64,000 nucleotides of DNA, from assembly GCA_046348545.1 (NCBI GenBank), contig JAXMEB010000002.1, positions 434,001 through 498,000 of the forward strand, written 5' to 3'. Below are positions 41,845 through 49,858 of the stretch, in pieces; the stretch's first letter is position 1; each line of letters starts with the position of its first letter. The translations under genes were made by a program, and so were the position numbers. Origin of the DNA: JAXMEB01 sp046348545 (GTDB lineage Bacteria > Pseudomonadota > Gammaproteobacteria > Berkiellales > Berkiellaceae). The notes beneath the pieces were generated by a model. It was not told where the DNA came from. It was given only the letters and a program-made list of their open reading frames with translations, and did no database searches.

Positions 41845-42381
41845 ATTAGTACAAATAAGAAAAGCCGGGTTCGAGTAAATCAGCAAATCACAGCGCTTAA
41901 AGTGAGGCTGGTCGATCCTGACGGCATTATAACTGGAATCGATAGTCACCTTGTTGGGATTGTGACCAGACAAGACGCGTTAAGGCTAGCGGATAAATTG
42001 GGGATGGATTTAGTAGAAGTATCTCCGAATGCAGAGCCGCCAGTTGTCCGAGTTATGAACTACGGTAAGTTTCTATTCGATGAGAAAAAGGCCAAGAAAA
42101 AACAAAAGATCCAAAAGATCAAAGAAATCAAACTTAGGCCAGTCACGGATGATGGAGATTATCAGGTCAAACTGCGCAACCTGATAGGCTTCTTAAAAGA
42201 CGGTGATAAAGTAAAAGTAACGGTTCGTTTCAGAGGCCGAGAAATTACCCACCAAGACTTAGGTATGAGACTTTTAGATAAAATTAAAGTCGAAATCGAA
42301 AGTCAACATGTCGGTGTCATTGATCAGCAGCCGAAATTAGAAGGTCGTCAGCTGGTTATGGTGATTTCACCGAAAAAATAA
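41845..42381 (+). CDS. infC: Translation initiation factor IF-3 (ATT start)
   Basis: 178 aa when started at ATT 41845, preceded by GGGAGGAAG at 41831-41839; the first ATG/GTG in frame (GTG 41902) would remove 19 residues of the conserved N-terminal part (KKSRVRVNQQITALKVRLVD). ATT starts are used by infC in E. coli and permit IF-3 autoregulation, since IF-3 discriminates against them. The rest (GMDLVEVSPNAEPPVVRVMN and KVKVTVRFRGREITHQDLG) is standard IF-3. Confidence 0.95.
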   Translation: MSTNKKSRVRVNQQITALKVRLVDPDGIITGIDSHLVGIVTRQDALRLADKLGMDLVEVSPNAEPPVVRVMNYGKFLFDEKKAKKKQKIQKIKEIKLRPVTDDGDYQVKLRNLIGFLKDGDKVKVTVRFRGREITHQDLGMRLLDKIKVEIESQHVGVIDQQPKLEGRQLVMVISPKK

Positions 42382-42407
42382 TATTAACAATGCGAAGTGA
42401 GTGAGTC

Positions 42408-42626
42408 ATGAGTAAAAAAGTTAAGAAAGTGAAAATCAAAACCTGCCGAGGTGCTGCGAAGCGATTCAAAATCACCGGTACCGGTAAGGTTCGTTTTAGA
42501 CGAGCAAATCGTAACCACATCAAAACAAAGCAAAGTTCAAAGCAAGTGCGTCATGCCCGCGCTAATGGCGTGATGGCACCTTGTGATGAAAAATTAATTC
42601 ATGCTTTATTGCCCTACCAAGTTTAA
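42408..42626 (+). CDS. rpmI: 50S ribosomal protein L35
   Basis: 72 aa; KVKIKTCRGAAKRFKITGTG then KVRFRRANRNHIKTKQSSK is L35. It is slightly longer than the usual 64-66 aa at the N- and C-termini. Follows infC by 26 bp. Confidence 0.95.
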   Translation: MSKKVKKVKIKTCRGAAKRFKITGTGKVRFRRANRNHIKTKQSSKQVRHARANGVMAPCDEKLIHALLPYQV

Positions 42627-42643
42627 ATTAAGAGAGAAAAATC

Positions 42644-43000
42644 ATGGCTAGAGTGAAACGTGGTGTTACGTCTCATAAACGACATAAAAAAGTTTTAAAA
42701 GCAGCGAAAGGGTATTACGGTGCCCGTAGCCGCACCATTAAAGTTGCTAGACAAGCGGTTATCAAAGCAGGTCAATATGCTTATCGTGATAGAAAGCAGC
42801 ATAAGCGTGAAATCCGCTCGCTTTGGATCGTTAGAATTAACGCTGCAGCGCGCGCTTTTGGTTTAAGCTACAGTCGATTGATTGCAGGTCTAAAGAAGGC
42901 CAACATTGCATTAGATCGCAAGAGCTTGGCTGAATTAGCTGTGTTTGATCAAGCTGCCTTTAATAAAGTTGCAGAAAAAGCGCAACAGGCACTTGCTTAG
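42644..43000 (+). CDS. rplT: 50S ribosomal protein L20
   Basis: 118 aa; MARVKRGVTSHKRHKKVLKA and YRDRKQHKREIRSLWIVRIN are L20 signatures. L20 organises early 50S assembly and in some bacteria represses its own operon. It is followed by a strong terminator. Confidence 0.98.
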   Translation: MARVKRGVTSHKRHKKVLKAAKGYYGARSRTIKVARQAVIKAGQYAYRDRKQHKREIRSLWIVRINAAARAFGLSYSRLIAGLKKANIALDRKSLAELAVFDQAAFNKVAEKAQQALA

Positions 43001-43014
43001 TCAAATTTAAAATT

Positions 43015-43050
43015 GAAAAAAGGAAGGCCTAATAACCTTCCTTTTTTTTT
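43015..43050 (+). terminator. Rho-independent terminator between rplT and pheS
   Basis: AAAAAAGGAAGG, a 7-nt loop, CCTTCCTTTTTTTTT. Lying 22 bp before pheS, it may act as an attenuator or allow pheST its own promoter. Confidence 0.9.
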
Positions 43051-43072
43051 GGACAAATAACTGGATATTAAC

Positions 43073-44095
43073 ATGCAAAATATCTCAGCATTAGTGCAAA
43101 AAGCAGAAGGCGAAATTAGCTTAGCATCTGATTTGCCAGGCTTAGATCAGATTAGAGTAAATTATTTGGGTAAAAAAGGGGATTTAACGGCCGCCCTAAA
43201 ATCCCTCAAAGACATGTCACCAGAAGAGCGTAAATCTTTTGGGCAGGTTGTCAACGTTGCTAAAGAAAGATTAGAAATGCTAATCGCAGCTAAAAAGCAA
43301 TTGCTGGAACAAGCCGCTTTAGATAAAAAAATTAACGAACAGCGTGTGGATGTGACATTGCCGGGTCGAAAAGAAAGCTTGGGTAGTATTCATCCTATCA
43401 CCAAAACAATGGAACGGATGATTGAGATTTTCACTGCAATGGGTTTTCAAGTGGAAGAAGGCCCTGAAATAGAGACTGAATATTACAATTTTGAAGCACT
43501 GAATATTCCAGAGCATCATCCAGCACGAGCGATGCATGATACTTTTTACTTTCCGGATGGTAGATTGCTGAGAACACATACCTCCCCTGTCCAAATTCGA
43601 GTCATGGAGAAGAATCCACCACCATTTAGAATGATTGCCCCCGGGCGAGTCTATCGTTGTGATTCAGATGTAACGCATACTCCAATGTTTCATCAACTTG
43701 AGGGATTGTTGATTGATCAAGCGACCACATTTTCTGAATTGAAAGGTATTCTGCATGTATTTTTGACAGAATTTTTTGAGAAAGAAATTAGCTTGCGATT
43801 TAGACCTTCTTATTTTCCTTTCACAGAACCTTCGGCAGAAGTCGATATTAGTTGCGTTCATTGTGAAGGAAAGGGCTGCCGTGTTTGTAAACAATCGGGT
43901 TGGCTTGAAGTATTAGGTTGTGGCATGGTCCACCCGAATGTCCTTAAATTTGGATATATTAATCCCGATGAATATATCGGATTCGCATTTGGCATGGGTG
44001 TTGAACGATTGGCCATGCTACGATATGGTGTCGACGATTTAAGGCTTTTCTTCGAAAATGATGTTCGACTGTTGAAACAGTTTAGTGGGGTATAA
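43073..44095 (+). CDS. pheS: Phenylalanyl-tRNA synthetase alpha subunit
   Basis: 340 aa. N-terminal coiled coil (LGKKGDLTAALKSLKDMSPEE region), class II core with TSPVQIRVMEKNPPPFRMIA and the motif 3 GFAFGMGVERLAMLRYGVDD. A CxxC pair (CVHCEGKGCRVC) is present, as in several Gram-negatives. It is followed by pheT after 2 bp. Confidence 0.98.
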   Translation: MQNISALVQKAEGEISLASDLPGLDQIRVNYLGKKGDLTAALKSLKDMSPEERKSFGQVVNVAKERLEMLIAAKKQLLEQAALDKKINEQRVDVTLPGRKESLGSIHPITKTMERMIEIFTAMGFQVEEGPEIETEYYNFEALNIPEHHPARAMHDTFYFPDGRLLRTHTSPVQIRVMEKNPPPFRMIAPGRVYRCDSDVTHTPMFHQLEGLLIDQATTFSELKGILHVFLTEFFEKEISLRFRPSYFPFTEPSAEVDISCVHCEGKGCRVCKQSGWLEVLGCGMVHPNVLKFGYINPDEYIGFAFGMGVERLAMLRYGVDDLRLFFENDVRLLKQFSGV

Positions 44096-44097
44096 TC

Positions 44098-46131
44098 ATG
44101 CGTTTCAGCGAGCAATGGTTGCGATCTTGGGTCAATACGCCACTGTCTTCTAAAGAATTGGTCGAGACTTTCACCATGGCCGGGTTAGAAGTGGATGCCA
44201 TTGAACCAGTTTCGCCTGGTTCTAGCGATAATTGCATCGATATTGATCTAACACCCAATCGAGGCGATTGTTTGAGCATATTAGGGTTGGCAAGAGAGCT
44301 GAGCGCTATTACGGATGTTCCGTTAAAGCCGCATGCTATCGAAGCCATACAGCCGCATACTCAGCAGATTTTCCCAGTTCAAATTCAGGCAAAAGAAGCT
44401 TGTTTGCGATACGTTGGACGTGTGATTCAGGGCGTGAATGCGCGAGCAAAGACGCCCGATTGGATGCTTGAGCGTTTGCAATGCGCTGGCCTTCAAGCTA
44501 ACTCGATTATTGTTGATATTTTAAATTATGTGATGATTGAGATCGGACAACCCTTGCATGCATTTGATTTAGACAAGTTAAAAGTGGGCATTTCAGTTCG
44601 TCTTTCTGAATCTAATGAAAAAATGGTATTGCTGGATGGGCAGTCAATAGAACTTAAATCCAACACTTTGCTGATTGCTGATCAAGCGGGGCCTGTTGCT
44701 ATTGCTGGTGTGATGGGTGGGCTTGAGAGCAGCGTGACTCTTGAGACTCAGAATGTTTTTATTGAGAGTGCTTTATTTTCTCAAAAACAACTGGCAGGAC
44801 AAGCCAGACGTTATGGTTTGGTCACAGATGCAAGCAGTCGCTTTGAGCGAGGCGTTGATCCGAATCTCCAGGCAAACGCGGCAGAGCGAGTGACAGCATT
44901 AATCATTGAATTATGTGGTGGTAAGGTGGGCCCAATTTCTGAAAAGAAATCGGTAGATACTACTGGTATCGAAATTGAGTTGCGATATCGGCAAGTAGAG
45001 CGCATTTTGGGGATTAAATTCTCGGAACATGAAATCGAAAATTTTCTCACTCGCCTCAACACAACGTTTCAAAAAGAAGATGGTGGGTGGAAGGTGTGCC
45101 CGCCAACTTATCGGTATGATTTAAGAGAAGAGATTGACTTAGTCGAGGAATGTGGTCGTTTGCATGGGTACAATCTTATCCCTGTGACAAGACCTAAAGG
45201 TGCGTTCAATAGCCGGACAAAAAGTGAAACCGAAGTTGCTTTAAAGCGATGTAAGCGTTTGCTGGTGGACGCGGGTTATCATGAAGTGATTACCTATAGT
45301 TTTGTAAATCCTCAATTACAATCTATTTTCAAATTCCATAATGAAGCTTTACAGTTGCAAAATCCGATTTCTCAAGACATGTCGGTGATGCGTCAAAGTT
45401 TATGGCCTGGACTGGCGGCAGCACTTCAGTACAACATGCAGCGACAGCAAACCAGACTCAAAGTCTTTGAGTCTGGACTTATTTTTAGAGTCGTCGAAGG
45501 AGAGCTTCATCAAGTCCCTGTATTAAGTGGCATGGTCATGGGCACAGCTTATCCTGAGAACTGGGGATACCGAAATCGCCCAGTTGATTTTTTTGATATC
45601 AAAGGTGATGTTGAAAAACTTTGCGCTTTAACACAAGGTGAGTTAATCACCAAAGCTTATCGTGTTGAGGCGTTGCATCCGGGGCAAAGTGCAAGTCTAT
45701 ATTTAAATGGTGAGCGCATGGGCCTTATGGGGGCTTTGCATCCAGAGATTGAAAAAGAGTTAGATCTCATCGGTCCTATCTTTGCATTTGAAATTGAACT
45801 TGAACATTTTAGAGTTGGTAAACTTCCACATTATGAGAGACTGTCGAAATTTCCGGTGATTCGACGAGATTTAGCGATCGTGGTAGATGAGGCATTAGAA
45901 GTCGAAAAACTTCTTGGTTTGCTAAGGCGAAGCGGCGGCGAGTTGCTTAAAACGATTACCTTATTTGATGTCTATAAAGGGAAAGGTGTTCCTGAAGGCA
46001 AGAAAAGTTTAGCCATGGCCTTGATTTTGCAAGCAAATTCGCGCACGCTGGTAGATGAAGAGGTTGATAAGCTCGTGAAGGAGCTGATTGGCTCACTTCA
46101 AAATCATTTTTCGGCTGAATTGAGGGTATAG
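44098..46131 (+). CDS. pheT: Phenylalanyl-tRNA synthetase beta subunit lacking the OB-fold tRNA-binding domain
   Basis: 677 aa, about 118 shorter than E. coli PheT. The start MRFSEQWLRSWVNTPLS to AGLEVDAIEPV aligns with E. coli 1-38; it then jumps directly to CIDIDLTPNRGDCLSILGLA (E. coli about 160 on). The EMAP/OB-fold tRNA-binding insertion (E. coli about 40-150) is absent in frame. The B3/B4 editing domain, B5, the B6/B7 core and the C-terminal anticodon-binding domain are all present, ending LQNHFSAELRV. The operon context is intact, so it is probably functional. Confidence 0.95.
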   Translation: MRFSEQWLRSWVNTPLSSKELVETFTMAGLEVDAIEPVSPGSSDNCIDIDLTPNRGDCLSILGLARELSAITDVPLKPHAIEAIQPHTQQIFPVQIQAKEACLRYVGRVIQGVNARAKTPDWMLERLQCAGLQANSIIVDILNYVMIEIGQPLHAFDLDKLKVGISVRLSESNEKMVLLDGQSIELKSNTLLIADQAGPVAIAGVMGGLESSVTLETQNVFIESALFSQKQLAGQARRYGLVTDASSRFERGVDPNLQANAAERVTALIIELCGGKVGPISEKKSVDTTGIEIELRYRQVERILGIKFSEHEIENFLTRLNTTFQKEDGGWKVCPPTYRYDLREEIDLVEECGRLHGYNLIPVTRPKGAFNSRTKSETEVALKRCKRLLVDAGYHEVITYSFVNPQLQSIFKFHNEALQLQNPISQDMSVMRQSLWPGLAAALQYNMQRQQTRLKVFESGLIFRVVEGELHQVPVLSGMVMGTAYPENWGYRNRPVDFFDIKGDVEKLCALTQGELITKAYRVEALHPGQSASLYLNGERMGLMGALHPEIEKELDLIGPIFAFEIELEHFRVGKLPHYERLSKFPVIRRDLAIVVDEALEVEKLLGLLRRSGGELLKTITLFDVYKGKGVPEGKKSLAMALILQANSRTLVDEEVDKLVKELIGSLQNHFSAELRV

Positions 46132-46133
46132 GG

Positions 46134-46451
46134 ATGGCTTTAACAAAAGCTGAATTAGCAGAAGCGGTATCTTTGAAGTTAAATTTCAATAAGCGTGATG
46201 CCAAGGAAATCGTTGAGGAGACTTTTGAAATCATTCGTAATGCCTTGGAAAGTGGAGAATCTGTTAAGGTCTCTGGTTTCGGCAACTGGGATTTACGTGA
46301 CAAAAGGCAACGTCCTGGACGAAATCCTAAGACTGGGGAGGATATCCCCATCAGTGCAAGACGGGTGGTGACTTTTAAATCAGGACAAAAGCTAAAAGCT
46401 CGTGTTGAGAAAATCGATCCGAGTAAAGTTGAAACTGAAGACCCTTCTTAG
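46134..46451 (+). CDS. ihfA: Integration host factor alpha subunit
   Basis: 105 aa; MALTKAELAEAVSLKLNFNK at the start and the beta-arm GNWDLRDKRQRPGRNPKTGE followed by IPISARRVVTFKSGQKLK. It bends DNA with IhfB. It starts 2 bp after pheT, the classic order. Confidence 0.97.
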   Translation: MALTKAELAEAVSLKLNFNKRDAKEIVEETFEIIRNALESGESVKVSGFGNWDLRDKRQRPGRNPKTGEDIPISARRVVTFKSGQKLKARVEKIDPSKVETEDPS

Positions 46452-46469
46452 TACAATCACTTACCTTAG

Positions 46470-46548
<79 letters not shown>

Positions 46549-46556
46549 AAAACCTA

Positions 46557-46577
46557 GGTCCATTCTTGAGACATAGG
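46557..46577 (+). repeat. Lone IS481 terminal sequence
   Basis: GGTCCATTCTTGAGACATAG then GT; the inverse complement of the end of IS481 at 34555-34575 with one mismatch. No transposase is attached, so it is a relic or a non-autonomous end. Confidence 0.65.
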
Positions 46578-46723
46578 TGGCGCATTCCCCCGAAAAAAAC
46601 AGACACCTTACTAAGCGCCTATTTTCCTTCCAAACTCAATGCAGCCCAAATAGTCCAATTTTGAATTAAGTTGTGACGACTACGGCTTATAGCAAGCTTT
46701 TACTTCAAGCTGAATTAACTTTA

Positions 46724-46812
46724 AAAACCCCAGTTCGGGTTTTTTTGGGAACTATCGTCATCCCGCACAGCGGTCATCACACGAAGTGTGTAGCGTCTGA
46801 TGCGGGATCCAG
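46724..46812 (+). repeat. Terminator-bearing dispersed repeat, copy B
   Basis: AAAACCCCAGTTCGGG then a T-run, GGGAACTATCGTCATCCCGC, ACAGCGGTCATCACACGAAG and TGATGCGGGATCCAG. Nearly identical to the inverse of 37701-37791. The first part acts as a terminator on the plus strand after tRNA-Pro. Confidence 0.82.
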
Positions 46813-46814
46813 AA

Positions 46815-47036
46815 TTTGAATCGCCCCGTGCCTGGGTCAAACGAGCTGAAGGCGGCTTGTCTGATGCGGATGGAGATAAGCTCAAGGCATTGGAGCGAGA
46901 GAATCGAGAGCTAGAGCGCGCGAATGAAATATTACGCAAGGCTGCAGCTTTTTTCGCCCAGGCGGAGCTCGACCGCAAACAGAGTTAATGGTTGACTTCA
47001 TTGATAAAAATCGAGATGACTATGGTGTCCACCACA
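46815..47036 (+). pseudogene. IS3-family transposase remnant (OrfA end and OrfB start)
   Basis: OrfA C-terminus: ERENRELERANEILRKAAAF then FAQAELDRKQS-stop, the leucine-zipper end typical of IS3-group OrfA. It overlaps the start of OrfB at 46988 (MVDFIDKNRDDYGV). OrfB stops after about 30 codons where unrelated sequence begins. Confidence 0.75.
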
Positions 47037-47039
47037 TGG

Positions 47040-47228
47040 GGATCAGGTCAGTTGGAAAATTATTTCAAAGGGAAAGAATTAAATAATATTAACTTGATTA
47101 CTTGTGCATATCAAGCCCCAGAATTTTACAAGAAATGTGGTTTTAAAGTTGAGTTTGTAAGAGAAAATATTAAAAATCCTAAACTTACAATGACTTTCTT
47201 TATAAAATATTTTGATGAACAGAATTGA
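47040..47228 (+). pseudogene. GNAT acetyltransferase C-terminal fragment
   Basis: LENYFKGKELNNINLITCA, YQAPEFYKKCGFKVEFVRE and a final TMTFFIKYFDEQN form the last strands and helix of a GNAT fold (APEFYKKxGF motif). The acetyl-CoA-binding part is lost; it was probably cut by the IS3 element just upstream. Confidence 0.65.
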
Positions 47229-47230
47229 GA

Positions 47231-48145
47231 ATGGTTACCCAGGTGCAAATGCAATTAAATCCAAACTTTATTTCTAATATCCAAGATGTTTACGGAGAAA
47301 CAGGTCAATCCTGGTTAACAGAATTACCCTCTCATCTAACCCGGCTTTGTGAAAAATATGATTTGCGTTTTCTGAGCCTGATGCCAGATCTCACGTATCA
47401 TTTTGTTGGGTTGGTTGAGATAATTGCTACGGCTGAAACGGCTATCATCAAGATGGCACCTACTAACCAGAATATTGATACTGAGGTCAAATGGCTTCAG
47501 TGTTTTAATCAAGGTGTGCCCAAAATCTATTGGTTCGACGAAGAACAGCATGCATGCTTGATGGAACGTATTGTGTCAGGAAAATCTCTCAAGTCAATGG
47601 TTCAGTTCGATGATGATGCCGCGACGAGAATTATTTGCCAGACTATTCTGAATTTACAATCGCATCAGCAAAAGCGAGATGGGTTTAAACATTTATCTGA
47701 ATTAGCAAAAGATCTATTAGTATTGAAAGGTCGAATAGATGATAAGATGCTATCACAAGCACTAACCTGGTTTCAGGAAATGACAAGCGATCGAACAGAC
47801 GACGTTTTGCTTCATGGCGATCTACATCACGACAATATACTTGCTAGTGATCTAACCTGGAAAGTGATCGATCCGCATGCTTATATCGGTGATCCAGCGT
47901 TTGAAGTTGGTCCAATGATTTACAATCCACGCGGAGATTTCTTTCCCACAGATCGAACCATTCCAGAGACTATTCAAAGACGTTTGAAAATCCTTGCTGA
48001 AGCGCTTCCTTTCGATGCTCAGCGCATTAAAGCTTGGGCATTCTGTATGACGGTTTTGTCGGCAGCATGGACGGCCGAGAATCAATCTGACGTCCCTGAA
48101 TTGGAACTCATGATAGCGCGAGTGATTAATGAGACTTCTGTTTGA
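47231..48145 (+). CDS. APH(6)/streptomycin-kinase-like phosphotransferase
   Basis: 304 aa from the ATG at 47231 (a further ATG at 47249 has a GGTG before it). Catalytic loop LLHGDLHHDNILAS (about 197) and the Mg-binding DPHAYIGDPAFEVG (about 216), with TAIIKMAP as the ATP-binding Lys strand. This is the aminoglycoside/hydroxyurea antibiotic-resistance kinase group (APH_6_hur). Whether it inactivates a drug or phosphorylates another small molecule is not known. Confidence 0.85.
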   Translation: MVTQVQMQLNPNFISNIQDVYGETGQSWLTELPSHLTRLCEKYDLRFLSLMPDLTYHFVGLVEIIATAETAIIKMAPTNQNIDTEVKWLQCFNQGVPKIYWFDEEQHACLMERIVSGKSLKSMVQFDDDAATRIICQTILNLQSHQQKRDGFKHLSELAKDLLVLKGRIDDKMLSQALTWFQEMTSDRTDDVLLHGDLHHDNILASDLTWKVIDPHAYIGDPAFEVGPMIYNPRGDFFPTDRTIPETIQRRLKILAEALPFDAQRIKAWAFCMTVLSAAWTAENQSDVPELELMIARVINETSV

Positions 48146-48155
48146 TTAGGGGGTT

Positions 48156-48211
48156 TTGACATTTCGCCGCTTCGCACCATGCCTACGTGCCGCGGATCGG
48201 CGAAATGTCAA
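48156..48211. terminator. Hairpin between convergent genes
   Basis: TTGACATTTCGCC (48156-48168) and GGCGAAATGTCAA (48199-48211) form a perfect 13-bp stem with a 30-nt partly self-complementary loop. It separates convergent genes and may stop both; no T-runs of length, so it could equally be an extragenic repeat. Confidence 0.6.
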
Positions 48212-48217
48212 CACGCC

Positions 48218-49147
48218 CTACTGTTTTCTTTTTTTAGCAGGAAGTTCTTCATGAGGCGGTAAAGCTCTTTTTTTACGAGGTTCTTTTTCGAGAGGATTTT
48301 CATCTTCTAACTCAGACTCTAATAAATTCATTTCGACTTCTGCGAAACTGGCTAATAGGTCTAGCTGAGGGGTAAATATAGGCTGTTGGATCATGTGTAA
48401 TGGAACTTTCAAGTTCGCCGCTTCTTGAGGGGCAAAAAGAATTTTGTCCTTCACCACAGCTGAGAAATTACCTATTTTTTCCAATGCGATGGTTAGTTCT
48501 TCTGACAGATCTAGAGTAGGACAATTTATTTTGATGCGAGATTGAATTTTATCCAATGAGTTCGGATTACTTAAGTTCATGACCATGGGTTGTAATGTTG
48601 ATTTTTTTAAGCTTCCATTTATAAAAAAACCTTGTTTTTTATAAAAATCAATTGATTCTATTGTTGAATCTAAATGAACCAAATGACAACCAAACAAAAC
48701 ACCCACTAAAATAGAGGCATGTAAAAGCATTTCTCCATATCCGTTTTTTTGGTTTTTGAGACCCACTTCTAGTAATGAAATAGTTAAGACTCTACTAGGG
48801 ATGTCTATTTCAAAAGTGAGAGCGCCTTTTAAATCAAAAAATAAACTGCATAATGTCAATGTTTTAAAGTATCGAGATAATTGTTGATGTCGTAATAAGT
48901 ACTTTTGGCTTGAATACCAATCAAATCGAAATAGCTCAAAAAGTGGTAATTTTTGAATTTGATTGTAAAGTGACTCACTTGGTTCAATCAAGAATGAGTC
49001 TTCTTGAAATGTTGCAGACCGAGGTTGTGCCCCTCGGTAATAGTTAAGAATGATTTCGTTTTTGTCTTTAAAGGCATTAAACAATCTGTTTTTGATGTAA
49101 GCGCTTCTAGGAATGATTGTATTTTTGAAAAATTTATATTCGACCAT
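48218..49147 (-). CDS. GNAT-like protein with a basic, nuclear-localisation-like tail
   Basis: 309 aa from the ATG at 49147. Residues about 105-190 show a GNAT pattern: LTFEIDIPSRVLTISLLEVG, then a pyrophosphate-loop-like KNQKNGYGEMLLHASI and IDFYKKQGFFINGS. The C-terminus goes from acidic (NLLESELEDENPLEKE) to basic (EPRKKRALPPHEELPAKKRK), a bipartite nuclear-localisation-like signal. Both features are common in Dot/Icm effectors. The acetyltransferase activity is inferred only. Confidence 0.6.
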   Translation of the reverse strand: MVEYKFFKNTIIPRSAYIKNRLFNAFKDKNEIILNYYRGAQPRSATFQEDSFLIEPSESLYNQIQKLPLFELFRFDWYSSQKYLLRHQQLSRYFKTLTLCSLFFDLKGALTFEIDIPSRVLTISLLEVGLKNQKNGYGEMLLHASILVGVLFGCHLVHLDSTIESIDFYKKQGFFINGSLKKSTLQPMVMNLSNPNSLDKIQSRIKINCPTLDLSEELTIALEKIGNFSAVVKDKILFAPQEAANLKVPLHMIQQPIFTPQLDLLASFAEVEMNLLESELEDENPLEKEPRKKRALPPHEELPAKKRKQ

Positions 49148-49264
49148 GTTAAACAAACTAGTTTATGTTATTTGTATAACTATATCATTGTTATTCTGTT
49201 GTAGGCTGAATTTTCAGATAAGCGGTCAAAAATATCGCTTGAGAGGTAGAATTCTTTAGTAAAG

Positions 49265-49699
49265 CTAGTTTTCTGATATTATTTTTTCGGCATAGTAATT
49301 AAGTATGCTAGATAGTTTATAAGTGGTAATTGGAGCATGTAATGTGCAGGCTGTCTTAAAGTCAAAAAGCCCTGTTTGAATGTCTTCATCCTTTTCAGGA
49401 TTAATGCCAATTAATATTAAATCTCCGCCTTTTGGATGACTCTTGATAATTTCAACAAATTCATTTGCGCGCTCACAGTCATTGTCACAGATTAATCCGA
49501 GATCGAAAGACTGCAAATCTAAACTCCGTTGAATCATCTCAGGCGTATCCACGATGTGAAGTCGATGTGGTGTTTCTCTGACAATATTAGTGATTAAAAC
49601 TTCATCCAGTCGCCTATGAAGAATCAATAAGATGTGTAGACTAGGTATTTCTTTGAAGCTATCACGATCAGAAATTTCAGCTTGATGGGTCTGACGCAT
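49265..49699 (-). CDS. Receiver-like (pseudo-response-regulator) protein
   Basis: 144 aa. Predicted strands LHILLILHRR, HRLHIVDTP, FDLGLICDNDCER and DLILIGINP follow the alternating pattern of a CheY-type receiver, with Asp at the strand-3 end (ICDND). The N-terminal acidic pair and the late Lys are not obvious, so phosphorylation is doubtful. No output domain. Identification is by pattern only. Confidence 0.4.
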   Translation of the reverse strand: MRQTHQAEISDRDSFKEIPSLHILLILHRRLDEVLITNIVRETPHRLHIVDTPEMIQRSLDLQSFDLGLICDNDCERANEFVEIIKSHPKGGDLILIGINPEKDEDIQTGLFDFKTACTLHAPITTYKLSSILNYYAEKIISEN

Positions 49700-49858
49700 G
49701 GTTCACTTAATCTGTTGCTTTGTATCAAATTATAGTCTAAAAATCTCCAATGCGATGTCATCAGAGTAAGTTTATCTGATAACTGCATTGACCTAATTTT
49801 TTTTTAAGTCCTGACATGTTAAGCTAGGCCCAGCACGATTTAGCCAAGTTTGGACAGT

